Source: Alphaproteobacteria bacterium (GTDB lineage Bacteria > Pseudomonadota > Alphaproteobacteria > Caulobacterales > Maricaulaceae). Taken from it: a stretch of 64,000 nt of DNA. A program made the translations under genes and the position numbers. This document shows positions 25,779 through 36,466 of the stretch, piece after piece (positions within the stretch are counted from its first letter, which is position 1; each line of letters begins with the position of its first letter). The stretch lies in contig JAJRSJ010000037.1 of NCBI GenBank assembly GCA_024278855.1, positions 1 through 64,000 of the forward strand, given 5' to 3'. Under the pieces are notes generated by a model. It was given only the letters and a program-made list of their open reading frames with translations, was not told the origin of the DNA and did no database searches.

Positions 25779-28700
25779 TTATGAACAACCGGTGGTGGAG
25801 CCGCATGTGTCGCATTTTTGGCAGGTGCCGTTGCGGATCAAGGTAAAATGGGCGCATGTGGGGCAAGCATCGCCCGTATAGCCTTTAAAACGGGCCGCCT
25901 GGGCGGAAGCACTGCTTTGCGTTATAGTCGGGGCGGGTGCGCCGACGGCTCCACTCGAAATTTCCGTGCGCTCTAACATGGTGATATCGTCCTCAGCTTC
26001 CAAAGCCGGGTTTTCGGTTTCTGTGGTTTGCGGCACGTCCGCCTCAGGGGCGGCGCGGTGAAAATGCACGATATTGTCTGCATCACCGCCGCGCAAGAAA
26101 CCTTTGGAATAGGGCACGGCCTGAACCTGGTCTTGGTCAGGGTCTCCCAAATTGGTTAAGCCGCGTTCATTGTCGCCGCTCCCGACCGCATCGGGCGTAA
26201 TGGAATTTGGATCAACATGGGCCAAATCGTCCCAGCCAAGATAGGAAATGCCAAGTTCGCGGAAAATATAATCCAGGATAGAGTTGGCAAATTTAATAGT
26301 GTCATTGCCTTTGACCGGGCCGGACGGCTCGAAGCGGGTGAAGATAAAGCATCGACAAATTCCTCAAGCGGCACGCCGTATTGTAGGCCGATGGAAATTG
26401 CGATGGCGAAATTATTCATGACCGAACGAAAGGCTGCGCCCTCTTTGTGCATGTCGATGAAAATTTCGCCCAATGAACCGTCTTCAAATTCGCCAGTGTG
26501 CAAATAGACTTTATGGCCGCCGACGGAAGCCTTTTGGATATAGCCGGTGCGCCTGTCCGGTAATCTGTTGCGCTCGACGGGTTTTTCGACCACACGTTCG
26601 ATAATTTTCTCGACGATTTTTTCCGCGCCGGCGCTCGCTTGCGCCGCACTGGCTTGTTCTTTGGTTTCGTCGAGGGCATCCATGGCGGCTTCGTCGAATA
26701 TGGCTGAATTTAGCGGTTGCGACAATTTCGAGCCGTCCCGGTACAGGGCAATGGCTTTGAGGCCCAATTTCCAGGCGGCGGAATATACACTTGCGCATTC
26801 GTCTATGGTTGCGGTACTGGGCATGTTGACGGTTTTGGAAATGGCACCGGAAATAAACGGCTGCGCCGCTGCCATCATCAAAATATGGGCATCAACGCTC
26901 AGAGATCTGGTGCCAATCCGGCCACACGGCATGGCGCAATCAAACACGGGCAAGTCGGCGGCTTTGAGGTGCGGCGCCCCTTCCAAAGTCATGGCGCCAG
27001 AGCAAAATACATTGGCTTTTTCAATGTCATCACCCGAAAAACCAAGCAAAGGCAATAAATCCGTGCCGCTAGCTTCCAGTTGTTTGTCGCTCACCCCAAG
27101 CTGGTCTTTGCAAAAATCATCACCCAGCGTCCAACGGTTAAACACAAAGCGGATATCAAAGGCGTCTTTAACCGCCCCTTCGACAATGGCGAGACGTTCA
27201 TCATCAAAACCAAGCGCTCGTAAATCGTCCAAAGAAATGGCCGGCGCACCAGCCAGTGAACCAGAGCCGAGGGCGTAATTTTCGATCTCGGTGATTTGGC
27301 GTTTCGTATAATCAAGCGCTTTTAAAGCACGGGGAACGGAGCGGTTAATGATTTTGAAATGGCCGCCGCCCGCCAGTTTTTTAAACTTGACCAAAGCAAA
27401 GTCCGGCTCAATCCCGGTGGTGTCGCAATCCATAATCAGGCCAATGGTGCCGGTCGGGGCAATCACCGAAACCTGGGCATTGCGGTAGCCGTGTTTTTTG
27501 CCCAAAGCTTCGGCCTGTTTCCAGACTTTAACGGCGGCTTTTGTCAAGCCTGCGTAAGGGCAATCAGCATGGTTGAGCGGTGTGGGGGCGGTTTTCAGCC
27601 CGTCATAATCCGTGCGGCCTTCGGCGGCCCGGCGGTGATTTTTAATGACTTTGAGCATGGGTTTTTTGTTGGTCTCAAACCCGGAAAATGCGCCCATAAA
27701 TTTGGCGATTTCTGCGGAGGTTTTGTAAGCGACGGCACTTAATAATGCCGCGACAGCACCGGCGGTGGCCCGGCCTTGCTCACTGTCATAGGCGATGCCG
27801 CTGGCCATCAAGAGCCCGCCAATATTGGCATAGCCAAGTCCGAGCGTGCGGTATTCATAGGACTTGCGGGCAATTTCCCTGGATGGGAATTGCGCCATCA
27901 TCACCGAAATTTCCAATGTTAAAGTCCACAACCGCGACGCATGTTCAAAATCGCTTACATTAAAATCAACGCCTTTGCCTTTGAATTTTATAAGGTTTAT
28001 TGACGCCAAATTACAAGCGGTATCATCCAGAAACATATATTCCGAACACGGATTAGAGCCGCGAATGTCGCCGCTATTAGGGCAGGTGTGCCAATCATTG
28101 ATGGTGTCGTGATATTGGATGCCCGGATCAGCGCTTGACCAACTGGCTTGTCCGAGCTGGTGCCAGAGATCCCGGGCGCGCACCGACTTGGCCACGGCGC
28201 CGTCGGTGCGGCGGATCAGGTCCCATGTCTCGTCGTTTTCCACGGCGCGTAGAAAATCATCACTGACCCGCACGGAATTATTGGCGTTTTGGCCTGCAAC
28301 TGTGCGGTAGGCTTCTGAGTCCCAATCAGCGTCCAGAACGGGTACGTCGATCTTGTCAACCCCTTGGCGGGCCAGATGCAATGTACGCTCAATGGCCCCG
28401 TCCGGCACACCGGCCCGTTTGGCGGCGCGGATTTCGCGCTTTAAGGCCATGTTTTCTTTGGGGTTAAAGCAGTTTTCGTCAGAACCCGAACAATTGATAC
28501 AGGCGTTGAGAATATCGTTTAGATGTTTTTCCAAGGCTTTTGAACCCGCCACCAGAGCGGCAACTTTCATCTCTTCGCGGGATTTCCAGCCGATAAATTC
28601 TTCGATGTCCGGATGGTCAATATCGACAATCACCATTTTTGCGGCCCGGCGCGTGGTGCCGCCGGATTTAATGGCGCCTGCGGACGCGTCTCCGACCTTG

Positions 28701-29473
28701 AGGAAACTCAGCAGGCCGGACGATGTCCCGCCGCCTGACAAAGGCTCGCCGGCGCCGCGTATGTGGGAAAAGTTGGAACCGGTACCGGAGCCGTATTTGA
28801 ACAGGCGGGCTTCGCGTGTCCACAAATCCATAATGCCGCCGTCCGACACCAGCCCGTCGTCCACGGCCTGAATGAAACAGGCATGGGGTTGGGGGCGCTC
28901 ATAGGCATTGTTTGACTTTTTTAATTTTCCGGTTTTGAAGTCCACATAATAATGTCCCTGTCCGCTGCCGCTCAACCCGTAGGCCCAATGCAGACCGGTG
29001 TTAAACCATTGGGGGGAATTGGGCGCGGCCATTTGTGTCGCCAACATGTAGCGCATTTCGTCAAAATAGGCTAGGGCGTCGGCTTCTCCATCGAAATAAC
29101 CGCCCTTCCAACCCCAATATGTCCAACACCCGACCATGCGGTCAAACACGGCCCGTGCATCATGCTCGCCGACCGTTTGCTCGGATTTGGGTAGTTTTTT
29201 GAGGGCCGCTTTATCGGCTTCGTGACGCCATAACCATTTGGGAACGTCTGTTTCCTTGACGGGTTTCAGCCGCGCCGGAATGCCGGCTTTGCGGAAATAT
29301 TTTTGCGCTAGAATATCACAGGCCATTTGCGACCAGGCGTGCGGCGCGTCAAAGCTTTCCGCGCTAGACACCAAGGTTCCGTCCGGGTCGCGGATTTCGC
29401 TGGATATGGTTTTAAAATCCATATGAGCATAGGGGCCGTTGATATCTTTGGTGAATGTGCGCGAAATCAGCAT
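25779..29473 (-). CDS. nrdJ: vitamin B12-dependent ribonucleotide reductase with an apparent frameshift
   Basis: Class II reductase of about 1231 residues that makes deoxynucleotides using adenosylcobalamin and does not depend on oxygen. The N-terminal ISRTFTKD and [15 protein letters not shown] blocks are typical of the long alphaproteobacterial NrdJ. The catalytic region includes [20 protein letters not shown] and CNLASINL. The C-terminal cysteine ribbon is [18 protein letters not shown] then [11 protein letters not shown]. At about 26347 one T is missing on the coding strand; restoring it gives [20 protein letters not shown], the expected sequence. An upstream ATG at 29494 is open, but ATG 29473 behind AAAGGGC fits homologues. 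Confidence 0.94.
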
Positions 29474-29598
29474 TACATGCCCTTTGCTAAACAAAAATGT
29501 TAAAATGAATCAGTTTGACAATATACGCCGACAGCGGCCGCAGAGCAAGGGTAGGTATCGACTAGCCTCCACTATTTTCAATTTGTCGCAGGTGTTAG

Positions 29599-29627
29599 TA
29601 TCAGGTCAGAACAATTCTGACCTGATA
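29599..29627 (-). terminator. perfect 13-bp hairpin after the M2 peptidase gene
   Basis: TATCAGGTCAGAA and TTCTGACCTGATA form a perfect stem around a 3-base loop. It begins 31 bases after the peptidase stop on the minus strand and about 125 bases before the nrdJ start. There is no T run behind it, so it could be an imperfect terminator, an RNA-stabilising hairpin, or a two-fold symmetric operator for nrdJ. No cobalamin riboswitch could be recognised in this 184-base gap. Confidence 0.5.
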
Positions 29628-29657
29628 AAGCTAAGCAAATATCGTGTAGTGTGGTTC

Positions 29658-31502
29658 TTACCACCCGCATTTTTTGTCTTTGTTTTCTTCTTTCAAATAG
29701 ACAATGAGCGGGTCGAAATATTCTATAATGGCTGAGCCGTCCATTTTTTGCGTACCCGTAAATGCTTCCAAAGCTTCCGGCCAAGGTTTGGAGGAGCCCA
29801 TGCGCATCATATCGTTAAATTTGGCACCAACCTCTTTGTTGTTATAGACGGAACAGCGGTGCAAAGGCCCGGTATTTCCGGCCATGTCGCAAGCCGCCTT
29901 GTGGAACTGGAATTGCAAAATATGGGCGAGGAAATAACGCATATAGGGGGTGTTGCCCGGAATGTGAAATTTTGCGCCCGGGTCAAATGCGCCCACAGGC
30001 CGCGCGGCAGGTGCGCGCACGCCTTGATATTTTGTCCGCAAGTCCCACCAACCTGCATTATATTCAGACGGCTTATATTTGCCGCTAAACACATTCCAAC
30101 GCCATTGGTCCATCATAATGCTAAAGGGCAAAAAGGCGATCTTATCCAAAGCCTGTTGCATCAATAAGTGAATATCGGCGGAGGCCGGCGGCACATCATT
30201 TGCATCCAGCAAGCCAATTTGCACCAGATAATCCGGGGTAATGGACAAGGAAATCATATCGCCAATGGCTTCGTGAAACCCGTCATTGGCGCCGTCTTTA
30301 TAAAACACCGGTTGGTGCTTATAGGCCCGTTGGTAGAAATTATGGCCAAGCTCGTGGTGTACGGTTTTAAAGTCCTCACCGTCTTTTTTGATACACATTT
30401 TTATGCGGATATCGTCCTGGTCATCAAGGTTCCACGCCGACGCATGGCAGACAACTTCGTGGTCTTTTGGTTTTACGAACAGTGAGCGCTCCCAGAATGT
30501 GTCCGGCAGGGGATCAAAGCCCATGCTCGTGAAAAACTTCTCACTGACTTTGACCATTTTGATCTCGTCGTAATTTGCCTTGGCCATAAGTGCGGTGATA
30601 TCGACCTTGGGGGCCTCGCCTTCAGGCTTGACCAAATCGTAAACATTACCCCAACTTTGGGCCCACATATTACCGAGCAAATCAGCCCGGATCGGTTGGT
30701 CAAGGGGGACAATTTCGTCGCCGTATTGCTCGTTAAGCCCGGCGCGGACATAACAATGCAGCTCGTCGTATAAAGGCTTGACCTGATTCCACAAACGGTC
30801 GGCTTCTTTGGTAAAGTCGTCGGCAGGCATGTCGTACCCGGCTTTCCACAACACGCCGGTGTCTGCATAGCCTAGCTCTTTGGAGCCTTCATTGATGATT
30901 TCCACCATGCGGGCATAGTCTTTTTGCATAGGCGGAGCAACGGTGCGCCATCCCTCCCATACCGCTTGCAGTTCTTGTGGGTCGCGGGAGGTGGCGATAA
31001 TATTTGACAATTCGCCCAGAGACATTTCCTTGCCCTTATAGGAGAATTTACCCTGACCATAGGTGGCGTTTAGCTCGGTCATGATTGTGGCCAACTCGCC
31101 CGCTGCACCTGGTTTGTCAGGGGCCGGAAAATTACTGCCGCGTTTCAGCATGTCGAGCTTGCGGGCCATGTCGGCGGGCACGTCCAAGCCATTAAAGCGC
31201 TTGGCTTCATTGGCAAGGCGGGTAGACAACAGGCCGGCTTCTTCGCCGACCTTGGCAGCGAGCCAATTGCTGTCCTGGGTGATGAAGTTGGAGTTGATCC
31301 AATAGATTTTCGAAGCCCGAAGCGCCAATTCAACGATTTCGGCCTCGGCGTTTTGTAAAAATGCTTTGGCGTCTTGCTGGGTCGGTGCGGTTTTTGCTTC
31401 GGTTTGCGTTTCAGCTTTGGGGGTCGTGTAATCATTGAGTGTTACACAGCCTGAAATTAGCAGGGAGGTGGCGGCAACGGCAAGATAAAGATGTTTTTTC
31501 AT
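29658..31502 (-). CDS. M2 family zinc metallopeptidase (angiotensin-converting-enzyme-like lipoprotein)
   Basis: Bacterial ACE-type dicarboxypeptidase of 614 residues. The N-terminus LAVAATSLLISGCVTL is a lipoprotein signal with lipobox ISGC, so the enzyme should be anchored in the outer or inner membrane facing the periplasm. The gluzincin site is VHHELGHNFYQ, and the third zinc ligand is the glutamate of GFHEAIGDMI. Length and the C-terminal CDMAGNTGPLHRCSVYNNKEVG block match the family. It removes dipeptides from peptides and probably serves nutrition. The 381 bases upstream hold a solitary MITE end (31694) and otherwise only AT-rich sequence. Confidence 0.95.
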   Translation of the reverse strand: MKKHLYLAVAATSLLISGCVTLNDYTTPKAETQTEAKTAPTQQDAKAFLQNAEAEIVELALRASKIYWINSNFITQDSNWLAAKVGEEAGLLSTRLANEAKRFNGLDVPADMARKLDMLKRGSNFPAPDKPGAAGELATIMTELNATYGQGKFSYKGKEMSLGELSNIIATSRDPQELQAVWEGWRTVAPPMQKDYARMVEIINEGSKELGYADTGVLWKAGYDMPADDFTKEADRLWNQVKPLYDELHCYVRAGLNEQYGDEIVPLDQPIRADLLGNMWAQSWGNVYDLVKPEGEAPKVDITALMAKANYDEIKMVKVSEKFFTSMGFDPLPDTFWERSLFVKPKDHEVVCHASAWNLDDQDDIRIKMCIKKDGEDFKTVHHELGHNFYQRAYKHQPVFYKDGANDGFHEAIGDMISLSITPDYLVQIGLLDANDVPPASADIHLLMQQALDKIAFLPFSIMMDQWRWNVFSGKYKPSEYNAGWWDLRTKYQGVRAPAARPVGAFDPGAKFHIPGNTPYMRYFLAHILQFQFHKAACDMAGNTGPLHRCSVYNNKEVGAKFNDMMRMGSSKPWPEALEAFTGTQKMDGSAIIEYFDPLIVYLKEENKDKKCGW

Positions 31503-31693
31503 AAGGCTTCCTCAAAATGGTCAAGTGGTATGGTCGTTTGTTTCCGCGCTATTGATAAGCAAGTTCACCATTAGGTCAAGTTTTGAACAGATGTTTGCAA
31601 AATATAACCAAAAACAGGGCAATACCATGTACCACAATAGGGTTGAGGCGGTTTAAGGTTGATTTTATGCGGACGCAACTGAGGGCGTGCCAA

Positions 31694-31714
31694 GAGTTAT
31701 TCAGAGGCTCCCTA
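31694..31714. repeat. solitary copy of the MITE terminal repeat
   Basis: GAGTTATTCAGAGGCTCC and the following CTA are identical to the right terminal inverted repeat of the element at 13383-13549. No partner repeat and none of the internal sequence of that element occurs within several hundred bases. It is either the relic of a deleted element or one end of a larger, decayed relative. Confidence 0.6.
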
Positions 31715-31883
31715 AGAAAATAGAGCGGCGGATTGGTCGGTTGATGTGGGGCAACTTTACAATCCGCCTGTCATACGAAACGTACAACTCGTTTACTATG
31801 CAATATTTTTCGCAAAATGTGGAGTAAAATATTTATTATTGTCAATAAGTCGCAGTAGCACCCACATTGCCGAGGATGATGGT

Positions 31884-32327
31884 TTATTTCATTTTGGATA
31901 GCTCGCTTGTGCTTTGCAGTAGTTTTTCCGTGATTTTCTGCAACTCAAATTGTTCTTGGGGTGTCAGTGCCGCGAGTAACCGGGCCTCGTATCTTTTGGC
32001 AATCGGGATAACTTCATCATAAATTTGCTTGCCAGATTTTGTCAGGCTGAGCAAGCGGCGGCGCCCATCTGTTGCGGCGGTTTTGGTTTGGACGAGTTTG
32101 CGCTTTTTTAAGGATCTAACTGTGCGCGAAATCGTCATTTTGTCCATCAATGTCAAATCACTAATGTTGCGGGCCGTTACGGGTTGGTGTGTATTGATGA
32201 TGACCAAACAGCGCCATTGGTTCATGCTAAGTCCGAACTTGCTCTCATAATCCGAAGCGATCAGGCCGGAGACTGATTGAGATAATATGGCCAGCTTATA
32301 GGGCAGGAAATCTTCAAGTTTGAACAT
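31884..32327 (-). CDS. MarR-family transcriptional regulator
   Basis: Winged-helix repressor of 147 residues. The core shows NQWRCLVIINTHQPVTARNISDLTLMDKMTISRTVRSLKKRKLVQ as recognition region, then the wing DGRRRLLSLTKSGKQIYDEV, and a C-terminal dimerisation helix. It is divergent from the 4-hydroxyphenylpyruvate dioxygenase gene, with a clean palindrome between them at 32360-32377. By family habit it should repress that gene and itself and respond to an aromatic ligand; that is inference. Confidence 0.92.
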   Translation of the reverse strand: MFKLEDFLPYKLAILSQSVSGLIASDYESKFGLSMNQWRCLVIINTHQPVTARNISDLTLMDKMTISRTVRSLKKRKLVQTKTAATDGRRRLLSLTKSGKQIYDEVIPIAKRYEARLLAALTPQEQFELQKITEKLLQSTSELSKMK

Positions 32328-32359
32328 TGTGTAGTTTATCCGTTATTTGCGCTTGCATA

Positions 32360-32377
32360 TAGTAACAAATGTTACTA
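32360..32377. promoter_or_regulatory. MarR operator candidate between marR and hppD
   Basis: TAGTAAC and GTTACTA form a perfect 7-bp inverted repeat with a 4-base AAAT spacer, 18 bp overall, as expected for a MarR dimer. It lies 33 bases upstream of the regulator start and 45 bases upstream of the dioxygenase start, so a bound repressor could block both promoters. Confidence 0.65.
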
Positions 32378-32421
32378 TTAAATCAATTCAATTTTTCAAT
32401 CTAATTATAATGGAGTGCGTT

Positions 32422-33498
32422 TTGGCTGATTTATTTGAGAACCCATTGGGTACGGACGGATTTGAGTTTGTTGAATATGCGACGACAAAGCCCGAAGAAA
32501 TGATGGCGATGTTTGAAAAAATGGGGTTTGTAAAAGTCGCCCATCACCGCTCGAAAAATATTGTATTGATGAAGCAGGACGACATCAATTTCATCATCAA
32601 TTCGGAAGGCCCCAGTTTCGCGCAAAATTTTGCCCGCCAACACGGATCCAGTGCATGCGCCATGGCATTTCGGGTTAAAGATGCGGCCCATGCCTTTGAA
32701 AAAGCAATAGAAATGGGTGCGACAGCTTGCCCGCCCTCTGCCAATGCTATGGAATTAAACATCCCGGCCATTGAGGGTATTGGCGGCAGCCGTCTGTATT
32801 TTGTTGACCGGTACGGGGCAGATACGATTTATGATATTGACTTTGTCTTCGTGGATAATTGGCGCGAATTGATGAAAGAAAAATCTACCGGCCTGACTTA
32901 TATTGACCATTTAACCCATAATGTACACCGGGGCGAAATGGAGAAATGGGGCAAATTTTACGAGGATATTTTCAATTTCAGACAAATTCGCTATTTCGAT
33001 ATTGAAGGTAAATTGACCGGACTTATTTCCAAAGCCATGACCAGCCCGTGCGGGAAAATCCGCATTCCTATCAATGAAAGCCGCGACGATAAAAGCCAGA
33101 TCGAAGAGTTTTTGGCTGAATATAATGGTGAAGGTATCCAACATATTGCTCTGGGCTGCGAAGATATTTACGACACCGTGGACCAGTTTACGGATAACGG
33201 CCTGCCCTTGCAGACCACGATTGATACTTATTTTGATTTGATCGATGAACGTTTGCCGGGCCACGGCGAAAGTGTCGCCGAAATGCGCAAACGTCATATT
33301 TTAATCGACGGTGCGCCGACCGAAGGCCAAGGTTTATTGTTACAAATATTCACGGAAAACCTGATCGGCCCGATTTTCTTTGAGCTGATCCAGCGCAAGG
33401 GCAATGAAGGCTTCGGGGAGGGTAATTTCCAAGCCTTGTTCGAAAGCCTGGAGCAAGATCAAATCAGGCGCGGTGTGTTGGAGGATACGGACGCTTAA
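32422..33498 (+). CDS. hppD: 4-hydroxyphenylpyruvate dioxygenase
   Basis: Fe(II) dioxygenase of tyrosine breakdown, converting 4-hydroxyphenylpyruvate to homogentisate. The 358-residue form starts at TTG 32422, which has GGAG 6 bases ahead and gives ADLFENPLGTDGFEFVEY, the standard N-terminus of the family. In-frame ATGs at 32410 and 32347 extend it without homology. The iron ligands are the histidines of YIDHLTHNV and IQHIALG and the glutamate of FFELIQRKG. The C-terminal GFGEGNFQALFESLEQDQIRRG is typical. No homogentisate dioxygenase gene is near. An 11-bp tandem repeat (33500-33521) follows the stop. Confidence 0.95.
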   Translation: MADLFENPLGTDGFEFVEYATTKPEEMMAMFEKMGFVKVAHHRSKNIVLMKQDDINFIINSEGPSFAQNFARQHGSSACAMAFRVKDAAHAFEKAIEMGATACPPSANAMELNIPAIEGIGGSRLYFVDRYGADTIYDIDFVFVDNWRELMKEKSTGLTYIDHLTHNVHRGEMEKWGKFYEDIFNFRQIRYFDIEGKLTGLISKAMTSPCGKIRIPINESRDDKSQIEEFLAEYNGEGIQHIALGCEDIYDTVDQFTDNGLPLQTTIDTYFDLIDERLPGHGESVAEMRKRHILIDGAPTEGQGLLLQIFTENLIGPIFFELIQRKGNEGFGEGNFQALFESLEQDQIRRGVLEDTDA

Positions 33499-33665
33499 CC
33501 ACCGTTTAATCACCGTTTAATCACACTGGTTGCCGCCAAAACTGTTGCGCTTCAATTTTTTGGGGCGTAGCATATTGCTATGAGAATAGCCCCAAATACT
33601 GTTTCGTACTGCTTTTTACGGCTTTGTACGGCTTCAAGCCGCTTCACGCAGCAGGAGGAGGCCGT

Positions 33666-35833
33666 GTGTTAAGTAAAACGGCATTGATTGCGCTTGTGCG
33701 GGCCTATGACCCGTCTGCGGACGGTGATTTAATCGGGCGAGCTTATGATTTGTGCAAAACCGCCCACGGGGATCAGGTGCGACATTCCGGTGAGCCCTAT
33801 TATGCTCATCCCGTCGCCGTTGCGGAAATCCTGACCGGTTTGCGCTTGGATGTAGCCTCGGTGTGTACGGCGCTCTTGCATGATGTGTTGGAGGATACGG
33901 GCGTAGACGAGGCGGATATGCGGGCCGATTTTGGCGATGTCATCACGGATTTGGTGGTGGGGGTGACAAAATTGGGCAAGCTGGGTTATTCCAGTGCGGA
34001 TTTAACCCGCGAGGATCAGCAAGCCGAAAACTTCCAAAAATTCGTTCTGGCCGTGGGCAAAGATGTGCGGGTGCTTTTGGTGAAGCTGTGCGACCGTTTG
34101 CACAATATGCGCACTTTGGGTCATCATCCCAAACAAGCATCCCGGCTTAGAATTGCCCGCGAAACCATGGAGATTTATGCACCCTTAGCCCGTAAAATTG
34201 GCGTCGAGCGGATTTGCGCCGAGCTTGAGGATTTGGCATTTCGCTACCAATACCGCTCCGCATTTGAGGGCATTGAAAAACGTTTGGCGCAATGGCGCGA
34301 AAGCCAAAAAACCGCCGTTTCCGAGCTAGCCATTTTGTTGCGCCAGCTTCTGGACGAGCATCAAAAAACCGCCAGAGTGTTTGGCCGCGAAAAACGCCCC
34401 TATGCCATTTGGAAAAAACTGGAACGCCAAGGCATTAGTTTTGAAGATGTGGCGGACATTTACGCCTTTAGAATAATTGTTGATACAGTCGAAGAATGCT
34501 ATGAGATTTTGGGTATATTGCATGTGCGGTTTCGCTGTGTGACGGACAGGTTTCGCGATTTTATTTCCGTGCCAAAACCCAATGGTTATCAAAGCTTGCA
34601 AACCACTATTCTTGGCCCGGACAATCAGCGTGTGGAAATCCAGATCAGAACGGAAGCCATGCATGATGTGGCCGAGCGTGGGGTGGCAGCCCATTGGAGT
34701 TACAAGGACGAGAGTTACGCATATGACACGGCTAAGGCCGGGGGCGATCCCTTAAGCCGCATCAGGCCATTTGTGGAAATGATGGAACACGGCGGCGATG
34801 CGGACGAATTTTTGGAACATGCCAAATTGGAAATGTTCGCAGATCAGGTGTTTGCCTTTACCCCCAAAAGCTCGCTGATCGCATTGCCCCAGGGTGCCAC
34901 GCCTTTGGATTTGCCTATGCCGTTCACACCAAGGTCGGTGATACATGTATCGGGGCGGTTATCAATGGCCGCGAAAAACCCCTGCGCACCCGACTTAAAA
35001 ATGGAGATGTGGTCAAAATTATACGCGGCGGCACGCCCGAACCTGTGCCGGGGTGGGAGAGCATGATCGTTACTGGCAAGGCCCGCTCGGCTTTGCGCCG
35101 GCTGACCCGCAGTAGTGAAAGCGAAGAATATCGCCAAATCGGCTATATGTTGGCCGACCATGCCTTTGCCCGTGAAGACAAGACCTTTAGCGAAAGCGCC
35201 CTCAGCGATGCTTTGACCCGGTTGCCCTTTGACGGTGTTGAAGATTTATATATCGCCCTGGGCAAAGGTAAATTGGCCATTAGTGATTTTATGGAGGGTG
35301 TGTTTCCTGGGCGAAGTGAGCATGAGCCGGCGGGAGCGATCATCAACCGCGATTTGATTGATGACAAAACCGCCAAAGTATATGTCAAGGGCGAGGGCTT
35401 GCGCGAAGGGGTTAGCCTGCAGATTGGCGAATGTTGTTACCCGATTCCCGGTGACAGGAGTATTGGGATTTTAACGCCGGATACAGGCATTGTCATTCAC
35501 ACCATTGATTGCGACAGCTTGGAAGCCCTTGAAGACCAGCCGGAATTGTGGATTGATCTGGGGTGGCGGCGCGCGGCGGATAAAACTGCGTCCGTCGGAC
35601 AAGTCACGGCGACCCTAGAGCATGTGCCTGGTGCCTTGGCAGCCGTAACGGTGATTATCGGCGAGGCAGGCGGGAATGTGGCGAATATAAAAACCGTGAA
35701 AAGATCACCGGCATTTTTCGATCTGGTCATGGATATTGAGGTGGCAGATGCCCGCCATTTGTCGCAAATTGTTGCGGCCATGCGCGCGAGTGCTTATGTG
35801 GTAAGCGTGCGCCGGGCCAGAGCGAATGTGTAA
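33666..35833 (+). CDS. rel: bifunctional (p)ppGpp synthetase/hydrolase Rel with an apparent frameshift
   Basis: Joined, about 722 residues, the normal length for RelA/SpoT homologues. The HD hydrolase domain has YYAHPVAVAEIL and LLHDVLEDTG. The synthetase domain has REKRPYAIWKKL, DIYAFRIIV and PKPNGYQSLQTTI. The TGS domain breaks at about 34911, where one T is missing; restored, it reads LDFAYAVHTKVGDTCIGA. A helical region and C-terminal ACT domain (HVPGALAAVTVIIGEAGGNVANI) follow. It starts at GTG 33666 behind a perfect GGAGGAG. It heads the rel-pyrE-pdxJ-acpS-lepB-rnc-era-recO block. The break is probably a sequence error. Confidence 0.93.
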
Positions 35834-35864
35834 TGAGCGAATGTGTAATGAGCAGATGTGTAAT
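35820..35864. repeat. three 15-bp tandem repeats across the rel stop codon
   Basis: The unit GAGCGAATGTGTAAT is present twice exactly and a third time with two changes (GAGCAGATGTGTAAT). The rel stop TAA lies in the first copy and the other two occupy the gap before pyrE. It looks like local slippage duplication. Confidence 0.8.
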
Positions 35865-35881
35865 AAAATTCAGGATGAGAT

Positions 35882-36466
35882 ATGAAAACCGATGACGTTT
35901 TAGGCGTGTTCAGAAGGGCGGGCGCACTGCTTGAGGGCCATTTTATATTATCGAGCGGGCGGCGCAGTCCGGTGTTTTTACAAAAAGCCTTTGTGTTTAA
36001 AAACCCGGTTTTGACCGAGCAATTATGTGCGGCTTTGGCGGATAAAATTCGCACAAAGCTTGATGTTATGCCCGACATTATTGTCGCGCCCGCCATGGGC
36101 GGAGTAATCCCGGGTTATGAAATGGCCAGACAGCTTGGCCTAGAGAGCGTTTTTGTAGAGCGCGAGCAAGGCGTATTTACCTTGCGGCGCGGTTTTACAT
36201 TAGAACCCGGCGCTAAAGTATTGATGATGGAGGATATTATCTCTACGGGCCTTAGTTCGCGCGAATGTATTGCCGCCATTAACGAGACGGGGGCCAAGGT
36301 GATTGCCGGGGCTTGTATTTTTGACCGCTCCGGCGGCAAGGCCGATATTGGTGTGCCTTTGATCAGCTTGGCATCACGGGTATTTCCGTCCTATGACAAG
36401 GACGATTTACCGGCGGAACTGGCGGCCCTGCCCGCCGTTAAACCCGGTAGCCGGGGGCTTAAATAA
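35882..36466 (+). CDS. pyrE: orotate phosphoribosyltransferase
   Basis: The 194-residue enzyme transfers the ribose-phosphate of PRPP to orotate in pyrimidine synthesis. [16 protein letters not shown] is the orotate-side block, [15 protein letters not shown] contains the flexible catalytic loop, and [13 protein letters not shown] is the PRPP-binding motif. The length fits the alphaproteobacterial form of this enzyme. The stop overlaps the start of pdxJ by one base (TAATG), so the two genes are translationally coupled. Confidence 0.95.
   Translation: MKTDDVLGVFRRAGALLEGHFILSSGRRSPVFLQKAFVFKNPVLTEQLCAALADKIRTKLDVMPDIIVAPAMGGVIPGYEMARQLGLESVFVEREQGVFTLRRGFTLEPGAKVLMMEDIISTGLSSRECIAAINETGAKVIAGACIFDRSGGKADIGVPLISLASRVFPSYDKDDLPAELAALPAVKPGSRGLK

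Noticed and set aside
29474-29657. Possible cobalamin riboswitch upstream of nrdJ
   Set aside because: No B12-box consensus or matching fold could be found; only the simple hairpin is present.
31503-31883. Search for a gene or RNA in the 381-base gap before marR
   Set aside because: Apart from the solitary MITE end, no coding frame, tRNA or stable fold was recognisable.
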